A DNA stretch of 7,169 nt from Allobrachymonas sp. (GTDB taxonomy: Bacteria; Pseudomonadota; Gammaproteobacteria; Burkholderiales; Burkholderiaceae): the NCBI GenBank assembly GCA_030529305.1, contig JAUMXD010000072.1:1-7169 (forward strand), given 5' to 3'. Made by a program: the position numbers and the translations under genes. Shown here in pieces: positions 1 through 6,864 of this stretch (position 1 is its first letter; the number at the start of each line of letters is the position of its first letter). The notes beneath the pieces are model-generated. The model did not search any database and was not told where the DNA came from. It worked only from the letters and a program-made list of their open reading frames with translations.

Positions 1-62
1 AGGGGCACGGGCCGGTCAACCACGGTTTTGATCCGCAGCCCATGCAGACGCGGCCGTTGTGA
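1..62 (+). CDS. Possible 3' end of an unidentified plus-strand gene (partial)
   Basis: The frame whose codons begin at base 3 reads GHGPVNHGFDPQPMQTRPL and stops with TGA at 60-62. About 16 of its 19 codons end in G or C, as in the real genes here. The minus-strand frame sharing the same wobble positions could be coding instead. However, G/C at those positions drops from about 85% below base 62 to about half above it, and the change falls at this stop codon. That favours a plus-strand gene ending here, convergent with znuA. Nineteen residues are too few to name a family, and I do not recognise it. The same region is also open in frame 1 through base 288, but that reading begins with an arginine- and cysteine-rich stretch typical of a shadow. 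Confidence 0.33.
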   Translation, partial: GHGPVNHGFDPQPMQTRPL

Positions 63-290
63 GGGGGTGATGCGCGCGCTGCTGCATTTGCACGTGGCGC
101 AATGGGGTCGCTCTGTTGCGTTTGCATCAGCGTCAGCCGCCCATGTGCCGTGGTGGCTGGCCATACAAGGCCAAGGCGTGCGCGGCCATCATCTACACCA
201 GTCGCCCGCCAAACATCAGCAAGAAGAAATCACCCCTCAAAACGCCAAGCCAGGCGACAAGCGCCTGATGCCAAGCGTGCAGGCCTAAGA
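63..290. other. Intergenic stretch, no convincing gene
   Basis: A plus-strand frame is open to base 288, with an ATG at 70 preceded by GAGGGGG, giving a 72-residue product. It has no recognisable motif and ordinary GC at third positions. A minus-strand frame from an ATG at 127 runs off the left edge with a CxxC pair, but lacks a clear ribosome-binding site. Neither is supported well enough to call. A small perfect hairpin (CAGGCG / CGCCTG, 251-267, 5-base loop) lacks a T-run and is not a terminator. Confidence 0.4.
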
Positions 291-459
291 GCCTGTTCAA
301 AATCTCTGCACGGCGAGCCATCCAGCGGATTGGGGCGGTCTGCGGTGTTGCAAAACTTGCCAATAGCACGCACTATTCACGCACCATTGGCTGCGTTTTG
401 CGCCTTGCATTCCATCCCCAACCGCTTTTTGCCCACTCACGCCGAGATCTTGAACAGGC
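291..459. repeat. MITE-like palindromic element with terminal inverted repeats
   Basis: The ends are inverted repeats: GCCTGTTCAAAATCTCTGC (291-309) matches the reverse complement of 441-459 at 17 of 19 positions. The symmetry continues inward: AGCGGATTGGGG (324-335) pairs with 416-426 with one bulged base, GCAAAAC (350-356) pairs with GTTTTGC (395-401), and CCAAT (360-364) pairs with ATTGG (386-390). The whole element can therefore fold into one long imperfect hairpin centred near 375. There is no credible coding frame inside. CTAA lies two bases outside each end (285-288 and 462-465), which could be a 4-base target duplication of the YTAR type known for IS5-group transposases; in that case the element would be 289-461. 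Non-autonomous mobile element is the likeliest explanation; a regulatory RNA hairpin or a REP-like chromosomal repeat are alternatives. Copy number cannot be seen from one window. Confidence 0.65.
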
Positions 460-480
460 GTCTAAACCGCCAGCCCTGTG

Positions 481-515
481 AAAACGCCGCACAGTGTTCA
501 TATGTGCGGCGTTTT
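481..515 (-). terminator. Intrinsic terminator downstream of znuA, probably bidirectional
   Basis: A perfect 13-base inverted repeat, AAAACGCCGCACA (481-493) and TGTGCGGCGTTTT (503-515), encloses a 9-base loop. The GC-rich stem ends in a TTTT run whichever strand is transcribed. It begins about 80 bases past the znuA stop codon at 596 and is the only strong terminator seen downstream of the minus-strand cluster. It could also end transcription from the presumed plus-strand gene to the left. Confidence 0.85.
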
Positions 516-595
516 GCTTGTGCCAACAGGCAGGGAGATGGGCAGGCCCTTTTCAATCCTTGGCCTGTTTGCTTTTCAGAAGGTGCTGATGCTTT

Positions 596-1585
596 TCAAC
601 GCTTGGCCTTGAGCGCCGTGGCCAGGGCGTTGATGTTGTGGCGCATCAGTTGCAGGTAAGTGGGGGCGGGACCTTGGGGGCCGCTCAATGCGTCGGAATA
701 CAAAGCCTGCTGCTGCATGGGCACGCCGGTTTCGCGCGCGATTTGTTCGATCAGGCGTGCGTCTTTCACATTCTCGAGAAAGATGGCGCGAATGCCTTGC
801 GTGCGCACTTGCTGGATGAGGCGTGCCACGCGGCGGGCCGATGCGTCGCTGTCAGCGCTCACGCCCAAAGGCGCAACAAAGGTGATTTGGTAGCGCGCGC
901 CCAGGTAGGCAAAGGCTTCGTGCGCGGTTAGCACCTTGCGCTGCGCAGGTGGGATGGCGGCAAACTGCTGCTCGGCCCATGTGTGCAGTTGCTGCAGTTC
1001 GCGCTGGTAGGCAGCCAAGCGCTGCTCGTAATGCGGCTTGCCAGCAGGGTCGGCCTGGATCAGGGCGTTGGCGATGTTGCGGGCGTAAGTTTGCATGTGC
1101 ACGGGGTCTTGCCAAACGTGGGGGTCTTGGTCGCCGTGCGAGTGGTGATGGTGCCCATGATGATCGTGCCCGTGCGCATGACCGTGATCGTGGGAATGGT
1201 CGTGATCATGATCGTGGTGATGGTCGTGCGTGGGCAGCGGCGTGATGCCTTGCGTGACCACGGCCAGCGGGATTTTGCTGCTTTGCATGGCGCGTTGCAG
1301 CGGTGCGCTTTCCATGCCCAGGCCATTGACCAGCAGCAGCTTGGCCGAGCGGATTTTGCGCACGTCCGCAGGCGTCATCTGGTAGCTGTGGGCATCGGTA
1401 TCGGCAGCTACCAGCGGCTGCACGGCCACGCGCTCGCCGCCAATTTGCTGGGCCACATCGGCCAGGATGCTGAAACTCGTGACCACTGGCAAGGGTTTGG
1501 CCGTGCTGGCCCAGGCGCTGCCCAGGCCGAGCAGGCCCGCCAGCACGAAGGTTTTGAACAGGGAAGAAAAAGCCTTGATTCGCAT
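596..1585 (-). CDS. znuA: Zinc ABC transporter periplasmic substrate-binding protein (ZnuA/AztC-like)
   Basis: The 329-residue protein belongs to the cluster A-I (TroA/ZnuA) family, which binds Zn2+ or Mn2+ in the periplasm and delivers it to an ABC permease. Residues 1-26 form a Sec signal peptide with an AWA cleavage site before STAKP. Likely metal ligands are H66 (in DAHSYQM), H156 (in DPHVW), H222 (in TAHEAF) and D298 (in LYSDAL). A third histidine, where Mn-specific relatives have Glu, points to zinc. Between the first two ligands, residues 120-150 contain 19 histidines, the charged loop typical of zinc-specific members. Length is normal. The ATG at 1585 fits the signal peptide, but no good Shine-Dalgarno sequence precedes it. 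It follows the exporter operon after 275 bases and ends before a strong terminator. Its permease partner is probably the partial ZnuB at the right edge. Zur control is likely from family knowledge, but I found no convincing Zur box. Zinc is inferred; other divalent metals are possible. Confidence 0.93.
   Translation of the reverse strand: MRIKAFSSLFKTFVLAGLLGLGSAWASTAKPLPVVTSFSILADVAQQIGGERVAVQPLVAADTDAHSYQMTPADVRKIRSAKLLLVNGLGMESAPLQRAMQSSKIPLAVVTQGITPLPTHDHHHDHDHDHSHDHGHAHGHDHHGHHHHSHGDQDPHVWQDPVHMQTYARNIANALIQADPAGKPHYEQRLAAYQRELQQLHTWAEQQFAAIPPAQRKVLTAHEAFAYLGARYQITFVAPLGVSADSDASARRVARLIQQVRTQGIRAIFLENVKDARLIEQIARETGVPMQQQALYSDALSGPQGPAPTYLQLMRHNINALATALKAKR
1136..1228 (-). repeat. Low-complexity His/Asp codon tract in znuA
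   Basis: This segment encodes ZnuA residues 120-150 and is built from CAT/CAC alternating with GAT/GAC and GGC codons, giving short tandem runs of ATCATG/GATCAC-type units. Such tracts can change length by slippage or unequal recombination in multiples of three bases, altering the histidine count without breaking the frame. It is part of the gene, not a separate element. Confidence 0.8.
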
Positions 1586-1860
1586 GATGGATGTTGAATA
1601 AAGGTGAAGTGGATGAAAGCCGCTGCGGGCTGCTGAAAAGGGTGAATCTTAGAGCCAAGTTTGGGGTGTTGGCTGCACCGGCGTTTGCACGGTGGATGCG
1701 ATAGAGGGTTGGTGCGCTTGGCAGAGGGGTGTTGGTGGGCAAGCTCTGGGTTGAGGCTTCAAGTTATTCGCATCCATTCGTCAACAAGCCACAAACGCTT
1801 GATGGATGCGGGCTGCGCCTGAGTCATGATGAGGCGATCCAGCATCCACCTTTTGCGCCG
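1586..1860 (-). promoter_or_regulatory. Spacer upstream of znuA with inverted repeat and repeated RTGGATG motif
   Basis: This 275-base gap between the adaptor stop and the znuA start is much longer than the other gaps inside the cluster, so znuA probably has its own promoter here. A perfect 9-base inverted repeat, CGCATCCAT (1769-1777) and ATGGATGCG (1802-1810), encloses 24 bases, within which CAAG (1785-1788) and CTTG (1798-1801) can also pair. There is no T-run, so it is not a classic terminator of the exporter operon. The heptamer RTGGATG occurs six times in the spacer: at 1587, 1609, 1692 and 1802 on the plus strand, and at 1771 and 1843 on the minus strand. I could not identify a good -35/-10 pair or an AT-rich Zur palindrome. 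Confidence 0.4.
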
Positions 1861-3093
1861 TCAATCCTTTGCTGTGCTGCTGGCTTGGATGCGCGTGCCG
1901 TCGGTGATGCGCTCGTCGGGCTGGATGATGACGGTTTGATCGGCTTGCAAGCCGTCTTTGATTTCAGTGGCCGTGGCCGAGCGCAGGCCGATTTGCACGG
2001 GCGTGCGGCGGGCACGCTCGTTTTCTAGCCGGTACACGGCCCAGCCTTCGCCCAGGCGAAAGAGCGCATGGCTGGGCACTTGCAGCACATCCTTGGCTTG
2101 CTGCAGGATGAATTCCACCTCCACCCGGTAGCCATCGCCCAGCGCGGCCCATTGTTCGTGTGGCGAAAGCAAGTCGAGGATGACGCGCGTGCGTTGCTCC
2201 TCCACACCCAGGGCTGACACTTTGGTGAAGCCGCCCGGCTCCACGCGCGCCACGCGGGCTTGCAGCGTGCCTTCGCCGCCCCAGCGCATGATGCGCGCGG
2301 GCATGCTGGGGCCCAAGCGCACGGCGTCGCTGGAAAGTACCTCTACTTCCACTTCCAGCTGCGTGGGGTCGCCAATGGTCATCAGCGTGTGGCCTACGGG
2401 CACGGGGCTGGCGCTTTCGATCGGGCGCTGGATGATGCGCCCGGCCACCGGCGCGGTGATGGCCAGCACCTTGCCTGCTTCCTTGGCTGAGCCGCCCGAG
2501 GCTGCGCGCCCTTCATCGGCCAGCAGGGCGCGGGCGGCAGCCAGGCGCGCGGCGGCGGCTTGTTCGTCCGCGCGGGCCACGCCCAGCTCGGCCTGGGCGG
2601 CGGCGTGGCGGCTGCGGGCTTGGTCAAGTTCTTGCTTGGCAATGGCGCCGCTGGGCTGCAGGGCCTGGGCGCGTTGCCAGTCGGCCTGCGCCAGTTGCTG
2701 GCTGGCCTGTGCGGCGGCGCTGCGTTTGCGTGCGGCATCCAACAGCGCCTGGGCGCTGCGCACATCGGCCTGGGCTTGGCTGCGGGCGCGCGGATCCAGC
2801 AGGGTGCTGGCGCTGGGCTCCAGCTCGGCCAGGGTTTGCCCGGCTTGCACGGCATCGCCCGCTTGCAGGCTGATGCGGCGCACGGTGCCTGCCACGGGTG
2901 CGGTGATCACATAGCGTTGCTTGATGCGCGTTTTGCCTTCTTCCTGAAACGCCACTTCGAGCGGCCCGCGCGTGACCTGGCCGGTGCTGGCCAATTGGGC
3001 CGGGCTGCGCAGGGCCAGCCACAGCAGGCCGCCCAGCACAGCAATGCCGCCTGCGAGCATGAGGGTTTTGCGTGAGGAGAAGGCGATGTTCAT
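1861..3093 (-). CDS. HlyD-type periplasmic adaptor (membrane fusion protein) of an ABC exporter
   Basis: This 410-residue adaptor should bridge the inner-membrane permease to an outer-membrane channel. A single N-terminal membrane anchor spans about residues 11-29, with the rest in the periplasm. Two halves of a lipoyl (biotinyl-like) domain share the motif ITAPVAG at about 63-69 and 212-218. Between them lies an Ala/Gln/Arg-rich alpha-hairpin coiled coil (about 100-197), expected to contact a TolC-like partner. A beta-barrel and membrane-proximal region follow (about 245-400), including the typical VPSHALF strand near 339-345. Family tools may label it an RND efflux adaptor, but the gene lies six bases after an FtsX-type permease and beside its ATPase, so an ABC exporter of the MacAB/DevBCA kind is the better reading. 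The start at 3093 gives the anchor its expected position; only a weak GAG lies upstream. No outer-membrane channel gene is present, and the substrate is unknown. Confidence 0.9.
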   Translation of the reverse strand: MNIAFSSRKTLMLAGGIAVLGGLLWLALRSPAQLASTGQVTRGPLEVAFQEEGKTRIKQRYVITAPVAGTVRRISLQAGDAVQAGQTLAELEPSASTLLDPRARSQAQADVRSAQALLDAARKRSAAAQASQQLAQADWQRAQALQPSGAIAKQELDQARSRHAAAQAELGVARADEQAAAARLAAARALLADEGRAASGGSAKEAGKVLAITAPVAGRIIQRPIESASPVPVGHTLMTIGDPTQLEVEVEVLSSDAVRLGPSMPARIMRWGGEGTLQARVARVEPGGFTKVSALGVEEQRTRVILDLLSPHEQWAALGDGYRVEVEFILQQAKDVLQVPSHALFRLGEGWAVYRLENERARRTPVQIGLRSATATEIKDGLQADQTVIIQPDERITDGTRIQASSTAKD

Positions 3094-3099
3094 GATTGC

Positions 3100-5460
3100 T
3101 TACTCGCGTGTTTTGAGAACGCCGATCAAATCCAGCTGGCGAATGCGCCAGTGAATCATCAGGCCCGAAGCGATGGCGCTGACGAGGGTGATGAGGGCCG
3201 ACAGGGCATAGGCCGATGGCGGCAGCACCACGGGGATGCGGTAGTACTCCGAGCGCATGCCGTGGGCAAAGAGCAGGGCCAGGCCATTGCCCACCAGCGC
3301 GCCCAGCGGCAGCGAGACAAGCACCAGCAGCGCCTGCTCGCCCAGCAGGATGTAGCTCACCTCGCCCTGCGTGAAGCCCAGAATGCGCAGGCTGGCCAGT
3401 TCGCGCGCGCGCTCGGCCAGGGCAATGCGCGCGGCGTTGTATACCACGCCGAAGTTGATCACCGTGCCCATCAGGATGGCGATCCAGGTGAAGATGTTGC
3501 TGGTTTTGGCGATGGTGTCGAGAAAAGCGCGGATGGAAGCCAGGCGCGATTGGGTGCTGGCAATGAAAGGTCGCCGGTCCAGCTCACGCTGCAAGGCGGG
3601 CAGCGCGGCGCTGTCGGCCGTGAGCAGGGCGCTGTTGATGACTTGCCCATCACCCAGCGTGCGATTGAGAGCGTCCAGATCCATATAGGTGTCGATGCCC
3701 AGATCGGTGTGCACCAGTTGCGTGATGGGCAGGCGCAGCATCTGGCGGCGACCTTCCATCACCTCCACCCACATCCAGTCGCCCACGCCCAACTGCATTT
3801 GTTCGGCCAGATAGTGGTTGATCACCAGCCCGTGCGGTGGCAGGGGCACCAGCTGGTGCTGGCTGTTGATGAGGTGGCGCAACTGACCATCGGCTGGCAA
3901 GCCGTGCAGGGCCGTGAGCTTGCGGCGCTGCGCGCTGTGCAGGCGCACGCTCACGGTGCGCTGGCCTTCCACCCGCTGCACGCCGGGCAACGCACGCAAC
4001 TCGTGCAGGGCGCGGTAGGGTTTGAGATCCACCAGGCGCACCGACACATCGTGGTGGTGGCCCAGGCGGGTGTCGGTATCAATGATGTAGGTGATGGAGC
4101 TGAGCTGAAAGGCCGACAGCACCACCAGCCCGCCCGCAAAGGCCAGGCCGATGATCGAAAACAGCGCCTTGCCCGGCTTGCGTTCGAGCTGCCGCCAGAT
4201 GATGCGCGTGGGCTGCGACAGCCAGCGCCAGATGCCGATGCGCTCGGCCAGGGTGTGGCCAAAGCGATCGGGCGCAGGTGCGCGCATGGCCTGCGCCACC
4301 GGCTCGCCCGCAGCCGCATACACTGCGTAGCCCGTGCCGGCCAGCGCGGCCAGCAGGCTCACGCCAACGCCCGCTGCAATCACCGAGGGGTTGACGGCAA
4401 AGTGCAGCACCGGCAAGCGAAAGTGCAATTGGTAAATCCGTGTGAGGTGCACACCCAGCCAAAAGCCCAGCGCCACGCCCAGCGCCGTTCCCAGCAGGCA
4501 GATCAGTGTCACGATCAGGCCGTAGTGCAGCGCTACCTGGTGCGTGCTGTAGCCAAAGGCTTTGAGGATGGCGACCTGATCGCGCTGCATGCCGATGAGC
4601 CGCTTGAACACCACATTGAGCAAGAAGGCCGCCACCGCCAGAAAGATGGCCGGAAACAGCCGCGCCATCACGCCCAGCTGTTGCAACTCGTCGTGCAACG
4701 TGCGGTAAGACCCCTGGTTCATGCGGCCAATGGCACCCTGCCCGCCATAGGGCGCCAAGGCGGCGTCCAGCGCGTCGATCACCTCACGCTCGTTGGCCTG
4801 TGGCACCAGCTTGAGCGTGACCTGATTGAACGCCCCCTGCATATTCATCGCCGCTTGCAGCGTGGGTTGGGGCATCCACACGATGACAAAGCGTTCGTGA
4901 TCGGGCAGGCCGCTGGGCCCAATCTGGATCAAGAATTCGGGCGAGGTGGCAATGCCCGCCACCGTGAACCACTGCGCGCGCCCGTTGATGGTGAGGCGCA
5001 GCTTGTGCCCGGGCGTGAGGCGGTGCGCTTCGGCAAAAGCGTCGCTGATCACGATTTCGTTGGCTGCATCGGGCAAGAACATGCGCCCGGCGCGCAGGTG
5101 CAGATGGTTTTGCAGCGGCTGCCCCTTGCTGGGCAGCGAGATGACGGAGGCCGACACCGATTCGTCAAAACCCGGTACTTCGACCTTGGCGCCAGCGGCA
5201 ATGCGCGTTTCCACTTCGGCCACGCCGGGCAGCTCGCGCAGGCGATCGGCCACGCTGTTGGGCGCGCGCTTGAGCTGCGACCACACGTCGGAAAAACGGT
5301 CGTCCAGATACAGCTGAGCCGAGGTGTTGCGCAGCGAATCGAGCGTGGCTTGCGACATCACCAGCATGGCAATGCCCGATGCAATGACGAGCGCAATCGC
5401 CAGCGCCTGCCCACGCATCAGCCACAGGTCGCGCAGGGCTTTGAGGTGAAGGGCGCGCAT
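3100..5460 (-). CDS. ABC transporter permease with two fused FtsX-type halves
   Basis: This 786-residue inner-membrane protein is the permease of a type VII (MacB/LolCDE-like) ABC transporter. These work by mechanotransmission: ATP hydrolysis in the cytoplasm moves periplasmic domains rather than driving substrate through the membrane channel. Eight membrane segments are visible, at about 18-38, 266-286, 308-336, 357-383, 430-455, 652-675, 700-732 and 747-770. This is a four-helix unit repeated twice, each with a large periplasmic domain between its first and second helices (about 40-260 and 457-645). Each half carries the coupling segment that contacts the ATPase, [13 protein letters not shown] near 293-305 and [13 protein letters not shown] near 684-696. 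MacB-type permeases normally have one such half and dimerise; here one chain supplies both, as in YbbP-type proteins. It starts 33 bases after the ATPase stop and ends six bases before the adaptor start, so all three are surely co-transcribed. Substrate unknown. Confidence 0.92.
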   Translation of the reverse strand: MRALHLKALRDLWLMRGQALAIALVIASGIAMLVMSQATLDSLRNTSAQLYLDDRFSDVWSQLKRAPNSVADRLRELPGVAEVETRIAAGAKVEVPGFDESVSASVISLPSKGQPLQNHLHLRAGRMFLPDAANEIVISDAFAEAHRLTPGHKLRLTINGRAQWFTVAGIATSPEFLIQIGPSGLPDHERFVIVWMPQPTLQAAMNMQGAFNQVTLKLVPQANEREVIDALDAALAPYGGQGAIGRMNQGSYRTLHDELQQLGVMARLFPAIFLAVAAFLLNVVFKRLIGMQRDQVAILKAFGYSTHQVALHYGLIVTLICLLGTALGVALGFWLGVHLTRIYQLHFRLPVLHFAVNPSVIAAGVGVSLLAALAGTGYAVYAAAGEPVAQAMRAPAPDRFGHTLAERIGIWRWLSQPTRIIWRQLERKPGKALFSIIGLAFAGGLVVLSAFQLSSITYIIDTDTRLGHHHDVSVRLVDLKPYRALHELRALPGVQRVEGQRTVSVRLHSAQRRKLTALHGLPADGQLRHLINSQHQLVPLPPHGLVINHYLAEQMQLGVGDWMWVEVMEGRRQMLRLPITQLVHTDLGIDTYMDLDALNRTLGDGQVINSALLTADSAALPALQRELDRRPFIASTQSRLASIRAFLDTIAKTSNIFTWIAILMGTVINFGVVYNAARIALAERARELASLRILGFTQGEVSYILLGEQALLVLVSLPLGALVGNGLALLFAHGMRSEYYRIPVVLPPSAYALSALITLVSAIASGLMIHWRIRQLDLIGVLKTRE

Positions 5461-5493
5461 GATGGGGGCTGATCCTGTGGCTTGGGCTGACCG

Positions 5494-6216
5494 TTACCAG
5501 CGCAGCTCGCTGGCGGGCAAGCGCTCGGCATTGACCTGCTCGCGCACGATGCGCCCGTCTTGCATCCACAGCACGCGCTGCGCCATGCGGGCGATGTCGG
5601 CGTTGTGCGTGATGATGATGGTGGTGGTGCCCATGTCGCGGTTGACGCGATCCAGCGCTTCGAGCACGCGCACGCCAGTGGCCGAATCAAGCGCACCGGT
5701 GGGCTCGTCGCACAACATGACGACCGGGCGCTTGGCGATGGCACGGGCAATGGCCACGCGCTGTTGCTCGCCGCCCGAAAGCTGGGCCGGAAAGTGATCG
5801 AGCCGCTGCCCCAGGCCCACCAGTTCCAGCGCTTGCGCGGGCGGCAAGGGGTGGGGCGCAATGTCGGTGACGATGGCAACGTTTTCGCGCGCCGTCAGGC
5901 TCGGAATCAGGTTGTAGAACTGAAAGACAAAGCCCACGTGCTCGCGCCGAAAGCGCGTGAGGCGCGCATCGTTCGCTTGCGTCAGGTCCTCGCCGTGGTA
6001 GCACATCTGCCCGCTGCTGGGCACATCCAGTCCGCCCAGAATGTTGAGCAGCGTGGATTTGCCGCTGCCCGACGGCCCGAGGATGACGACGAAATCGCCC
6101 GCGCGCAATTCCAGATCGATGCCGCGCAGCGCGTGCACCTCCACATCGCCCATGTGGTACACCTTGGTCAGGCCCTGCGCCTTGAAAATCAGATCGTCGT
6201 TTTGCCGTTGGGGCAT
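5494..6216 (-). CDS. ABC transporter ATP-binding protein (MacB/LolD class)
   Basis: A 240-residue cytoplasmic ATPase that powers the neighbouring FtsX-type permease, presumably as a homodimer. All catalytic motifs are intact: Walker [10 protein letters not shown] (47-55), Q-loop Q99 in FVFQFYN, signature LSGGEQQ (146-152), Walker B VVMLCDEP with D170 and E171, D-loop ALD (175-177) and switch histidine H204 in ITHNAD. The sequence between Walker B and D-loop ([12 protein letters not shown]) is typical of the MacB/LolD/YknY group of exporters rather than importers such as ZnuC. The frame is open upstream to an ATG at 6285, but the extra 23 residues are unlike the family. The ATG at 6216 has AGGTG six bases ahead and gives the usual length, so I chose it. 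It is the first gene of the exporter operon. It is not likely to serve the zinc importer, although the ZnuB fragment lies upstream. Confidence 0.93.
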   Translation of the reverse strand: MPQRQNDDLIFKAQGLTKVYHMGDVEVHALRGIDLELRAGDFVVILGPSGSGKSTLLNILGGLDVPSSGQMCYHGEDLTQANDARLTRFRREHVGFVFQFYNLIPSLTARENVAIVTDIAPHPLPPAQALELVGLGQRLDHFPAQLSGGEQQRVAIARAIAKRPVVMLCDEPTGALDSATGVRVLEALDRVNRDMGTTTIIITHNADIARMAQRVLWMQDGRIVREQVNAERLPASELRW

Positions 6217-6864
6217 GCTGCGCACCTGTGTTTGTGCTGGTTTGGGTGATGCAGGCATTCTGGCACAGGCCATGGCGAACGCCAAATGGCGCGGGGCTTG
6301 GCGGCGATGCAGGGGTAAAAGGATGCGCGCAGCATGCGGGGCGCCGCTGCTGCGCAGCGTAGGGGTGGTCGGGTTTTACTGGGCGCAGTGGGTAGAGGCA
6401 GTGAGAGAAGCGCGTGAGTTTTGCGGGAGCGGCCGACGGGGGCTCGCGCGTGCAGGTCGTGCGATGGTGGCTGGCTTTTATGAATCCCAACGCAGGTATG
6501 GCAAAAACGGGCATGAGCATTGCTGCCATCTTTATTGCTTGCCGATTGTTTGCGCTTGGCCTTTGCGAGTGGATGGGGCCGCTGGAGGCTGGATGGGAGG
6601 TTGAAAAATTCGTTGGCTTGTGGCGGCGGCTTGCAGCGGTGTGCGTTGCGCGTGGTGTGGGCGTCAGGTGAGGTACGGCGGTCGTTGCGTGGCCGTTGCG
6701 AAACGCGGGTGGCGTGTGGTGGGGCCGTTGTTGCCCGACGCCGCATCGCGTGCGCTGGCGGGTGTTTGGCGCAGTCATGTGCAAAACCGATCACGTGCCA
6801 AACGCCAGCAGGCGCAGGCATCGTCCGCGCCATCGGCATCAAGCGCGTGGGCCAGATGCAGGGT
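6217..6864. other. Gene-free stretch between znuB and the exporter operon
   Basis: About 650 bases hold no convincing gene. Open frames on both strands are rich in Arg, Pro, His and Thr or Cys, lack motifs, and mostly extend from shadows of the ATPase gene. The region should contain the end of the znu transcript and the start of the exporter transcript. Small inverted repeats are visible: CGCTGC/GCAGCG (6345-6350 and 6354-6359), and GTTTGGC/GCCAAAC (6764-6770 and 6797-6803), the latter about 60 bases past the znuB stop. Neither has a T-run. Confidence 0.55.
6477..6504 (-). promoter_or_regulatory. Candidate sigma-70 promoter for the exporter operon
   Basis: On the minus strand TTGCCA (6504-6499, 5 of 6 matches to the -35 consensus) is followed after 16 bases by CATAAA (6482-6477, 4 of 6 matches to the -10). 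It points toward the ATPase start, about 260 bases away, which implies a long untranslated leader. This is the best pair I noticed in the gene-free stretch, but matches of this quality occur by chance. Confidence 0.22.

Noticed and set aside
2..127. A minus-strand reading from ATG at 127 with a CMGC motif near the window edge
   Set aside because: No ribosome-binding site, and its wobble-base pattern is coding-like only where it overlaps the plus-strand frame ending at 62.
70..288. A 72-codon plus-strand frame with an apparent ribosome-binding site
   Set aside because: No recognisable domain, and composition no better than chance in GC-rich DNA; the GAGGGGG ahead of the ATG is the only support.
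543..567. CAGGCC/GGCCTG inverted repeat close to the znuA stop
   Set aside because: Six-base stem with a 13-base loop and no T-run; the strong terminator at 481-515 explains termination better.
1586..1610. ATGTTGAATAAAGG as a possible Zur half-site overlapping the znuA leader
   Set aside because: Only one half resembles the AT-rich Zur palindrome; the other half is absent, so a Zur box is not supported.
3151..5472. A 773-codon open frame on the plus strand opposite the permease
   Set aside because: It lies exactly opposite the FtsX permease gene; its product is rich in His, Gln, Arg and Gly with no hydrophobic or family pattern. Long antisense frames are common in GC-rich genes, and the minus-strand frame has clear domains.
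6041..6604. A plus-strand open frame beginning opposite the Walker A region of the ATPase
   Set aside because: Its first residues ([15 protein letters not shown]) are the familiar antisense shadow of an ABC ATPase Walker A segment, and the rest has no recognisable content.
6775..6864. An in-frame 29-codon open extension after the znuB stop codon
   Set aside because: Its third-position GC (about 62%) is no better than background, and ZnuB proteins normally end with a short basic tail like the one seen, so a read-through or lost C-terminus is not needed.
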